A stretch of DNA of 22,445 bases, taken from the NCBI GenBank assembly GCA_900542395.1, contig UQNM01000039.1, forward strand, positions 1-22,445, written 5' to 3'. Position 1 is the stretch's first letter; every line of letters begins with the position of its first letter. The position numbers and the translations under genes are program-made. Below are positions 14,091-20,566 of the stretch, piece by piece. The notes under the pieces were generated by a model, which was not told the DNA's origin, did not search any database, and saw nothing but the letters and a program-made list of their open reading frames with translations. Source of the DNA: an uncultured Eubacteriales bacterium. GTDB lineage: Bacteria; Bacillota; Clostridia; Christensenellales; Aristaeellaceae.

Positions 14091-14912
14091 ATGGCTGGAA
14101 AAATGATCGCCGTCGGCGATAACGTTGTGGATTGCTATCTGGATGACCACGTGTATTATCCCGGCGGAAACGCGGTCAACGTCGCGGTGAACTGCCGCCG
14201 GGACGGCATTGAAGACGTCGCCTATATCGGCATGTTCGGCAACGACGGCAAGGCGGAGCACCTCAAATGGGCGCTCACGCAGGAAAACGTTCACTTTGAG
14301 CGCAGCCGCACGATGTACGCGCCCAGCGGTTCGCCGGGGGTTCGCCTCATCGACGGCGACCGCAAGTTTGTGGGCGGCCCGCGCAATACCGCGCAGCACG
14401 TCGCCCGCATCCGCCTGACCCCGGAGGATCTGGATTACATTGAGCAGTATGGCCTGTGCCACACGAGCTGCTTCTCCTCGATCGAGTATGAGCTGCCGGA
14501 GATGGCCAAGCGCTGTCAGGTTTCCTTCGATTTCTCCGAGCGCACCGACCCGGATTATCTGGCGCGCGTCTGCCCGTATGTGACGTATGCGTTCTTCTCC
14601 GGCTCGCACATGACGCAGGAGGAGATCGAGGCGCTGATGGATCGCTGCCACGCGCTCGGCACGAAGGTCGTGGGCGTGACGCTCGGCTCCAGAGGCTCGA
14701 TCTTCTCGGAGGAGGGCAAGCGTTACCATCAGGGCATCGTGCCCGTCGAGGCCATCGACACGATGGGCGCGGGCGACAGCTTTATCGCCGGTTTCCTGAC
14801 CCGCCGCATTTTGGGCGACGGCATGGAGGACGCGCTTCGCTTTGCGGCCACCGCGGCGGCCAACACCTGCAAATTCCACGGCGGATTCGGCTATCCGCAT
14901 CCGCTTGATTAA
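14091..14912 (+). CDS. frlD: PfkB-family fructosamine 6-kinase (FrlD-like)
   Basis: This cytoplasmic kinase phosphorylates the imported fructosamine at C6 with ATP, making the substrate of the deglycase frlB. The 273-residue protein shows the ribokinase fold: an N-terminal IAVGDNVVDCYLDD, the sugar-binding GGNAVNVAVNCRRDG (about residues 26-40), FDFSER in the middle, VVGVTLGSRGS, and the anion hole and catalytic base IDTMGAGDSFIAGFL with D229. GDNxVD, GGNAVNVAV, FDFS and IDTMGAGDSFIAGFL all match the fructoselysine 6-kinase FrlD rather than generic ribokinases. GGAGG lies about 9 bases before the ATG. FraD (fructose-asparagine kinase) is a close alternative. It follows the permeases by 25 bases and precedes the regulator. 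Confidence 0.88.
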   Translation: MAGKMIAVGDNVVDCYLDDHVYYPGGNAVNVAVNCRRDGIEDVAYIGMFGNDGKAEHLKWALTQENVHFERSRTMYAPSGSPGVRLIDGDRKFVGGPRNTAQHVARIRLTPEDLDYIEQYGLCHTSCFSSIEYELPEMAKRCQVSFDFSERTDPDYLARVCPYVTYAFFSGSHMTQEEIEALMDRCHALGTKVVGVTLGSRGSIFSEEGKRYHQGIVPVEAIDTMGAGDSFIAGFLTRRILGDGMEDALRFAATAAANTCKFHGGFGYPHPLD

Positions 14913-14933
14913 AGAAGGGAAAGCAAAAAGGAC

Positions 14934-15713
14934 ATGAAGCCGCTGGATAACAACAATGCCGTCCCTCTGTATGAGCAGATGACGATGCTGCTTCGCGAGC
15001 GACTGGATAACCATGTGCTCGACGCGGGAGAAAAGCTCCCGTCCGAAGCGGAGCTATGCAAAAGCTACGGGGTGAGCCGGATCACGGTGCGCCGCGCGAT
15101 TGATGAACTCGTCGAAGAAGGCTATCTTGAAAAGAAACAGGGGAAGGGAACGTTTGTTACCCAGAAACGCGCGACTGTTCCGGTCATGTCCATCAGCGAG
15201 CATGCGACCGTGGGCTTTTCCGGCCGATACGGGCAGGATAGCGGGCGGCTGCACAGCATCATCATCAGCAAAAAGGAATACAAGGCGAACCGGAACGAGC
15301 AGAAAATGCTCAATCTCGAAGAGGGGGACGAGGTGCTCGTCCTGACGCGGCTTATGATCCTGGATGATAAGCCGTGGATGATCGACCGGGCGACCTATTC
15401 CGCCAAGCGCTATCCCGGTTTCCTTGAGCAGATCGAGGACGGCGTTTCCACCTACAACGTCATGCGCGAGCAGTACGGCGTGCGCATGAGACGCGCGTAT
15501 CGCGAAATCACGCTCGCCTATGCGACCAACGAGCAGGCCAAAATGCTGGGCTGCGCGCCGTCCGCCCCGCTGTTCAAGACGTTCAAGGTGGTCTATGACG
15601 AGCAGGGGCTTCCGGTGCACATGTCCTCGACGTACACGCAGGCGGATAACGTCGTGCTGACGGTCGAAAACGGAAACTACCGCAAAGAGCTGATTGAAAA
15701 ACAGAGCGGATGA
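14934..15713 (+). CDS. frlR: GntR/HutC-family transcriptional regulator (probable FrlR)
   Basis: This 259-residue regulator probably represses the frl operon until a fructosamine or its phosphate binds. An N-terminal GntR winged helix covers about residues 8-76, with LPSEAELCKSYGVSRITVRR as helix-turn-helix and GYLEKKQGKGTFV as wing. A UTRA ligand-binding domain follows (about 95-255), with VLVLTRLMILDDKPWMID and a C-terminal STYTQADNVVLTVE. It is the last gene before a strong terminator and 21 bases after frlD, so it is autoregulated as part of the operon; in B. subtilis and E. coli the frlR gene lies next to the frl genes. The ribosome binding site GAAGGGA is 13 bases from the ATG, which would keep synthesis low. 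Confidence 0.83.
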   Translation: MKPLDNNNAVPLYEQMTMLLRERLDNHVLDAGEKLPSEAELCKSYGVSRITVRRAIDELVEEGYLEKKQGKGTFVTQKRATVPVMSISEHATVGFSGRYGQDSGRLHSIIISKKEYKANRNEQKMLNLEEGDEVLVLTRLMILDDKPWMIDRATYSAKRYPGFLEQIEDGVSTYNVMREQYGVRMRRAYREITLAYATNEQAKMLGCAPSAPLFKTFKVVYDEQGLPVHMSSTYTQADNVVLTVENGNYRKELIEKQSG

Positions 15714-15744
15714 CGGGGCGCTTTTCCCCGAAGACAGAGACAGA

Positions 15745-15784
15745 GCGGCTGAAGGGCTTTTGGAAACCCTTCGGCCGCTTTTTT
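15745..15784 (+). terminator. Terminator of the frl operon
   Basis: A 12-bp stem GCGGCTGAAGGG (15745-15756) / CCCTTCGGCCGC (15767-15778) with one wobble and a 10-base loop, then six T residues (15779-15784). A small CGGGG/CCCCG hairpin (15714-15730) precedes it. Confidence 0.92.
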
Positions 15785-15825
15785 GCGCGATCAAAAACGC
15801 TTCGCCCGCCGTTTCATCAGACCCC

Positions 15826-15854
15826 TTGTAAAAACCCGTAAAAAACAGTATAAT
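15826..15854 (+). promoter_or_regulatory. Promoter of the methyltransferase-trmD-mocR unit
   Basis: A -35 TTGTAA (15826-15831), a 17-base spacer and a perfect -10 TATAAT (15849-15854), about 65 bases before the methyltransferase start. It is the only clear promoter seen upstream of the six-gene cluster. Confidence 0.75.
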
Positions 15855-15928
15855 ACTATATTAGGGAGCGTGTCTGCGGACGCGCACGAATCAAAAGAAG
15901 CGCGAGTCGCTTAGAAAGGTGGATGGCC

Positions 15929-17197
15929 ATGCCCTGCACATATATCAGCTGCGTCGCGGAGCACCACATGGGCCGGGAGAGCACGGGCACGCTGATTCAG
16001 GCAAAGTTGCCGGAGGAAGGGGAGGCTCTTCTATCGCGCTTCGGCGGGCAGGTGCAGACCATCTATCTCGACCCGCCGTTCAACACGGGCAAGCAGTTCG
16101 ATATGAAGGCGCGCATCGGCGAAAAGGGCTATAGGACCGGCTCGCCCAGCCTCAGCCTGCCCGCTTACGACGACCGCTGGCCGGATCGCGCGGAATACCT
16201 GTCGATGATGAAGCAGACGCTGCTGCTCTCCCGCGAGCTGCTCAAGAAGGAGGGCACCCTCTTTCTGCATATCGACAGCCGGATGTACGCGCACCTGCGG
16301 CTGCTGATGGACGAGGTTTTCGGCGAAAGCAACTTCCTCAACGAGATCATCTGGAGTTACCAGACCGGCGGGCGCGCGCGCAGCTATTTTCCGCGCAAGC
16401 ACGACGTGATTCTGTTCTACGCGCGGTCGCGGTCGTATTATTTCAACCTCAAAGCCGTGCCGGTCGCGCGGAACGAGTCGCGAAGCAACCACATGCGCCG
16501 CGCGGTGGATGAAAACGGGCGCAGCTATCGCGCGATCATGTCCGGCGGCAAGGAATACCGCTATTACGACGACGAACCGGCCTATCCCGGCGACGTCTGG
16601 GACGATATCAGCCACTTGCAGCAGAAAGACCCCCAGCGCACCGGCTATGAAACGCAGAAGCCGCTGAAGCTGCTGGAGCGCATTGTGAGCTGTTCCTCGC
16701 AGGAGGGCGACCTCATCTGCGACCTGTTTGCGGGCAGCGGCACGTCGGCCGTCGCGGCGGCGGGGCTGAACCGGCGTTTTTTGTGTGTCGATCAAAGCCC
16801 GCTGGCGATTGCGGCGACGGGCAAGCGGCTGGCGCAGAGCACGGCGGGCAAGCCGCTGGATTTCACCTTCGACGTGGAAGCGCCCTGCGGCGCGGACGAC
16901 TGCGTGGTGGAGGCCGAGGTCTTCCCGGCCATCAGCTCCTACACCGTGCGGCTGATCAGCTTTGAAAACGCGGCCACGCAGGCCATGGGCATCAACGGGC
17001 TGGACGCGGTGGATCAATGGAGCTGCGGCTTTGTGCAGGGCGATACCTACCGCCGGTATGCATCCAGCGTGCGGAGCGTGGCGACCCCGGCGCTCGCCGC
17101 GACGCTGGAAATGCCCGTCTGCGCGGGCGAACCGTGCATTATGATTGTGGATATCTGGGGCAGCCGACGGTTCTATCTGCCCAAGCGGAGGTATTGA
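15929..17197 (+). CDS. Beta-class site-specific DNA methyltransferase
   Basis: This enzyme transfers methyl groups from S-adenosylmethionine to a base in DNA, most likely N6 of adenine or N4 of cytosine. The 422-residue protein has catalytic motif IV DPPFNTG at residues 48-54 and the AdoMet-binding motif I DLFAGSGTS at 265-273. That order (IV, then target recognition, then I) defines the beta class. GYETQKPLKLLERIV just before motif I and SYQTGGRARSYFPRKHDVIL in the middle are typical of Mod-like and orphan methyltransferases. Residues after about 310 form an extra domain I do not recognise. The start is ATG 15929, with AAAGGTGG 6 bases before it; ATG 15923 overlaps that site. No restriction gene is adjacent, so a solitary methyltransferase is likely. 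It heads a unit containing trmD. Confidence 0.88.
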   Translation: MPCTYISCVAEHHMGRESTGTLIQAKLPEEGEALLSRFGGQVQTIYLDPPFNTGKQFDMKARIGEKGYRTGSPSLSLPAYDDRWPDRAEYLSMMKQTLLLSRELLKKEGTLFLHIDSRMYAHLRLLMDEVFGESNFLNEIIWSYQTGGRARSYFPRKHDVILFYARSRSYYFNLKAVPVARNESRSNHMRRAVDENGRSYRAIMSGGKEYRYYDDEPAYPGDVWDDISHLQQKDPQRTGYETQKPLKLLERIVSCSSQEGDLICDLFAGSGTSAVAAAGLNRRFLCVDQSPLAIAATGKRLAQSTAGKPLDFTFDVEAPCGADDCVVEAEVFPAISSYTVRLISFENAATQAMGINGLDAVDQWSCGFVQGDTYRRYASSVRSVATPALAATLEMPVCAGEPCIMIVDIWGSRRFYLPKRRY

Positions 17198-17263
17198 CGC
17201 GCCTGCCGCGGCGCTTAGGCCAAGGGGCTCCCGCCGGGCGGGGGCGAGGGAGAAAAAGAAACG

Positions 17264-17860
17264 ATGACGAACGGATATATGGTTTACCTGCTCAGGATTC
17301 TGGCGGCGCAGGGCGCGCTGGCTTCCGTCTACACCGACCCGGAAGACCCGGAGGGGTTCTCCGCAGGGTTTGTGGAGGCGGTGGACGGGCAGCATGTGCT
17401 CATGTGCGATTTGAGCCCGTGGGGGCAGATTGACGGCTGGCGCGTGCGGCGCAATCAGGACGTCATTCAGGTGCTCGCCGGGGAGGAATACGAACAGCGG
17501 CTGGCGATGCTGCTCGCTTACCACAAGCAGCACCATCGCTGCTTCTTTACGGAAGCGCCTGCGGAGGACACCGATCTGCTGCTCAGCGTGCTGCTGGCCT
17601 GCAAGGAGCGCGGGGAGATCGTCTCCGTCATCATGGGCGACGACATGATTACCGGCCGCGTGCTGGAGGCCAACGGACTGCGGCTCAAGCTGCGGCTGCT
17701 GGATTTCTTCGGCCGCGAGGCGGAGGAGGAAACCGTCACCCTGCGCGAAATCGAGATTCTGGAAATCGCCACGCAGGAGGAGCAGATGTACGCCGTGCTC
17801 GAAGAGATGGCGCGGCAGGAGATGACGCTGCTCTCGTCCCAGCCCACGGAGGACAAATGA
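17264..17860 (+). CDS. Unrecognised 198-residue protein with two possible beta-barrel halves
   Basis: I do not recognise the family. The protein has no signal peptide or membrane helix. Two segments look alike in pattern: residues about 28-70 (GFSAGFVEAVDGQHVLMCDL ... DVIQVLAGEEY) and about 122-166 (GEIVSVIMGDDMITGRVLEA ... REIEILEIATQEE). Each has five short alternating-hydrophobic strands separated by turns, then a helix, as in SH3- or Sm-like barrels. A helical stretch with KQHHRCFF links them. GAGGGAG at 17246-17252 precedes the ATG. The stop overlaps the trmD start (ATGA), so synthesis is coupled to TrmD. A nucleic-acid or ribosome-related role is a guess from fold pattern and context only. 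It replaces the usual rpsP/rimM neighbours of trmD. Confidence 0.75.
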   Translation: MTNGYMVYLLRILAAQGALASVYTDPEDPEGFSAGFVEAVDGQHVLMCDLSPWGQIDGWRVRRNQDVIQVLAGEEYEQRLAMLLAYHKQHHRCFFTEAPAEDTDLLLSVLLACKERGEIVSVIMGDDMITGRVLEANGLRLKLRLLDFFGREAEEETVTLREIEILEIATQEEQMYAVLEEMARQEMTLLSSQPTEDK

Positions 17861-18639
17861 AAATCACGATTCTGACCACCTTCCCGGAGATGTTCACCCC
17901 GCTGCACACGAGCATGCTCGGCCGCGCGGAAAAGGCGGGCATTTTGGAGATCCGCGAGGTGGATATCCGCGCGTATTCCAAAAACAAGCACCACAATACC
18001 GACGACGCGCCCTTCGGCGGCGGTGCGGGCATGGTGATGCTCGCCCAGCCGATTGTGGACGCGATTCGCGACGTGCAGGGCGGCAGAAAGGTGAAGCGCA
18101 TCTATCTCTCCCCGCGCGGCGAAACGCTGACGCAGAAGAAGGCCGAGCAGCTCGCCAGGGAGGACGAGCTGATTTTGCTTTGCGGCCACTACGAGGGTGT
18201 GGATCAGCGCGCGCTGGATCTGTGCATCGACGAGGAGATTTCCATCGGCGATTACGTCCTGACCGGCGGCGAACTGGGCGCGATGGTGCTGGTGGACTGC
18301 GTGGCGCGGCTCGTGCCGGGCGTGCTGGGCTGCGAGGAGAGCGCGCAGACGGAGAGCTTTTCCTCCGGCCTGCTCGAATACCCGCAGTATACCCGCCCGC
18401 GCGAGTTCGAGGGGCTGACCGTGCCCGAACCGCTGCTCAACGGCAACCACGCGCACATCGTCGATTGGCAGCTCAGCGAATCGCTGTATATCACCCTGCG
18501 GCGCAGGCCGGAGATGGCGAAGGCCTATCTCGACGGGCGCAAGTTCACGCGCCACCAGCAGAAGGTGGTGGATGCGGTGTTTGACCGCATCCGCGAGGAG
18601 GACGAGGCGGCGAAAGCGCAGACGGAGGAACAGCCATGA
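17857..18639 (+). CDS. trmD: tRNA (guanine(37)-N1)-methyltransferase TrmD
   Basis: TrmD methylates N1 of G37 next to the anticodon in tRNAs reading CNN-type codons, preventing +1 frameshifting; it is usually essential. The 260-residue protein starts MKITILTTFPEMF and has APFGGGAGMVM, the SPOUT trefoil-knot AdoMet site LCGHYEGVDQRAL and IGDYVLTGGELGAM, then RLVPGVLG and ESFSSGLLEYPQYTRP. The NGNHAHIVDWQ and C-terminal LRRRPE motifs complete the family set. GGAGG lies 4 bases before the ATG. It overlaps both neighbours (ATGA on each side) and sits between an unknown protein and a translational GTPase, rather than in the common rpsP-rimM-trmD-rplS order. Confidence 0.97.
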   Translation: MKITILTTFPEMFTPLHTSMLGRAEKAGILEIREVDIRAYSKNKHHNTDDAPFGGGAGMVMLAQPIVDAIRDVQGGRKVKRIYLSPRGETLTQKKAEQLAREDELILLCGHYEGVDQRALDLCIDEEISIGDYVLTGGELGAMVLVDCVARLVPGVLGCEESAQTESFSSGLLEYPQYTRPREFEGLTVPEPLLNGNHAHIVDWQLSESLYITLRRRPEMAKAYLDGRKFTRHQQKVVDAVFDRIREEDEAAKAQTEEQP

Positions 18640-20564
18640 ATCTGACGCTCGGGGTTGCGGCGCACGTTGACGCGGGCAAGACGACGCTCTGCGAACAGCT
18701 TCTCAGGCGCGCAGGCGTGATTCGCGCCTGCGGCCGCGTCGATCACGGCGACGCCTTCATGGACGACGATCCGATGGAGCGCGCGCGCGGCATCACGATT
18801 TTCACCGAACAGGCGACGCTTTCGTGGCCGGTTTCGGGCGGCGAGCCGCTTTTTGTCACGCTGATGGATACGCCGGGGCACGTCGATTTTTCCGGCGAGA
18901 TGGAGCGCGCGCTGTCCGTGCTGGATGCGGCGCTGCTCGTCGTCTCCTGCGCGGAGGGCGTGCAGAGCCATACCGTGACGCTCTTCAGGCTGCTGCAAAA
19001 GCGGAAAATCCCGACGATTCTCTTTCTGAATAAGACGGACAGGGAGGGCGCGGACGTTGCGCGCGTGACGGCGCAGATGCGCAGGCTGCTTTCCGGCGAC
19101 TGCGTGCTGATGGCGGGCGACGTGCGCGAGGCGCTGGCCGAGCGGGACGAGCTTCTGCTGGAACAGCATCTGGAGGAGACCGCGTCGAGGGCGGATTATC
19201 TTTCGGGCGCGCGGCGCGCGTTTGCGGCCTGCGCGCTTTATCCCGTTTTGGCGGGCAGCGCGCTGGGCGATATCGGCGTGGACGCGCTGGCGGAGGCCGT
19301 CGGAGCGCTCTGCCGGACGGATTACGCGCGGCGCGAGGGCGAGCCGTTTTCCGCCAAGGCGTATCGCGTGCGGCGCGTCGGCGGCGTTCGATATACCTAT
19401 GTGAAGGTGACGAGCGGCGTTTTGCGCGCGCGCGACGAGGTGCGGACGATCTCCGGCGTCTGCAAGGTCGCGGCGATTCTCGCGCCGCAGGGCGGCAGGC
19501 TGCTGCCGATGGGCGAGGCGCACGCCGGGCAGACCGCCGCGCTGGCGGGGCTTTCGGCCAGACCCGGCGAGCGAATCGGCGACGGCTTCGGCCTTGAAGC
19601 GCCCGAAATCGTGCCGCTGATGAGCGTGCAGGTGGAGCCGACGGCGCCGCTGACGCAGAGCGCGCTGCTGGCGCATCTGCGCGAAATGGAGGAGGAAGAC
19701 CCGCTGCTCTCCGTTCGCCCGGAGGCGGACGGCGTTTCCGTCGGCGTGATGGGCGCGGTGCAGGTGGAGGTTTTGCAGGGCATATTGGCGGCGCGCTTCG
19801 GCGACGTGGTGCGGATGTGCCCGCCGCATGTGCTCTACAAGGAGACGATTGCCGCCCCGGTTGTGGGCATCGGGCACTATGAGCCGCTGCGGCACTATGC
19901 CGAGGTGTGGCTGAAGCTCGAACCGGGCGCGCCGGGGAGCGGCATTTCGTTTGCGGCGGATTGCCCGCCCAATTCGCTGGACGAGAACTGGCAGCGGCTG
20001 ATCCGCACGCATGTCTTTGAGCGGGCGCACCCCGGCGTGCTGACGGGGAGCCCGCTGTGCGACGTGCGGATTCGGCTGATTGCGGGGCGCGCGCACCTCA
20101 AGCACACGGAGGGCGGCGACTTTCGCGAGGCGACCTGCCGCGCGATTCGCAACGCGCTGATGCAGGCGGAAAACGTGCTGATGGAGCCGGTGGTGCGCTT
20201 TGAATTGGCCATGCCGAACGAGGCGCTGGCGCGGGTGACGGGCGAACTGCTTCGCATCGGCGCGCAGCTCGACGCATCCGAAACGGACGGCGGGGAGACG
20301 ACGCTCACGGGTCGGTGCACCGCCGCGATGTTTTGGGATTATCCGACGCGGTTCGCCGCCTCTACGCACGGACACGGGCGCATCGCGTCGCGGTTTGACC
20401 GCTATGAGCCGTGCAAAAATCAGGATGACGTTGTGCGGCAGATCGGCTATGACCCGCTGGCCGATACGCTCAACCCGCCCGGAAGCGTCTTTTGCAGCCA
20501 CGGCGCGGGCTTCTATGTCGCGTGGGATCACGTTCGGGAATGGGCGCACTGCGAGGTGGAATGA
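18636..20564 (+). CDS. Tet(M)-like translational GTPase (EF-G paralogue, ribosomal-protection family)
   Basis: This 642-residue GTPase, close to Tet(M)'s 639 and shorter than EF-G, should bind the ribosome. The G motifs are complete: AHVDAGKT (9-16), RGITI (51-55), DTPGH (78-82), NKTD (132-135) and a G5-like GSA. Domain II (ARDEVRTISGV), domain III (LLAHLREMEEEDPLLSVR), domain IV (GDFREATCRAIRNALMQAE then LMEPVVRFEL) and a domain V-like part follow. The C-terminus, with PPGSVFCSHGAGFYVAWD, is unlike Tet(M). In the domain IV loop, the Ser-Pro-Val of Tet(M) that touches the drug site is not present (LKH aligns there). A housekeeping or stress ribosome factor is therefore more likely than drug resistance. 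It overlaps trmD (ATGA) and has GGAGG 7 bases upstream. Confidence 0.85.
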   Translation: MNLTLGVAAHVDAGKTTLCEQLLRRAGVIRACGRVDHGDAFMDDDPMERARGITIFTEQATLSWPVSGGEPLFVTLMDTPGHVDFSGEMERALSVLDAALLVVSCAEGVQSHTVTLFRLLQKRKIPTILFLNKTDREGADVARVTAQMRRLLSGDCVLMAGDVREALAERDELLLEQHLEETASRADYLSGARRAFAACALYPVLAGSALGDIGVDALAEAVGALCRTDYARREGEPFSAKAYRVRRVGGVRYTYVKVTSGVLRARDEVRTISGVCKVAAILAPQGGRLLPMGEAHAGQTAALAGLSARPGERIGDGFGLEAPEIVPLMSVQVEPTAPLTQSALLAHLREMEEEDPLLSVRPEADGVSVGVMGAVQVEVLQGILAARFGDVVRMCPPHVLYKETIAAPVVGIGHYEPLRHYAEVWLKLEPGAPGSGISFAADCPPNSLDENWQRLIRTHVFERAHPGVLTGSPLCDVRIRLIAGRAHLKHTEGGDFREATCRAIRNALMQAENVLMEPVVRFELAMPNEALARVTGELLRIGAQLDASETDGGETTLTGRCTAAMFWDYPTRFAASTHGHGRIASRFDRYEPCKNQDDVVRQIGYDPLADTLNPPGSVFCSHGAGFYVAWDHVREWAHCEVE

Positions 20565-20566
20565 AC

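Noticed and set aside
17264..17860. Reading the unknown protein before trmD as a diverged RimM
   Set aside because: An early QGALASVYTDPEDPEGF looks superficially like the RimM start (HGxxGEVxVxxxTDxPExF), but there is no clear RimM or PRC-barrel signature afterwards.
18340..18370. Possible loss of the TrmD catalytic aspartate (E. coli Asp169), because the sequence reads TESF rather than EDSF
   Set aside because: From memory many clostridial TrmD proteins read ESF here. All other motifs are intact, so this is treated as a normal lineage variant rather than an inactive enzyme.
18525..20549. Very long minus-strand open frame (674 codons) opposite the Tet(M)-like gene, and similar ones at 5178-6866, 6937-8460 and 10823-12187
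   Set aside because: These are by-products of GC-rich codon use: their translations are rich in R, H, A and Q, lack domain motifs and ribosome binding sites, and lie exactly opposite well-recognised genes.
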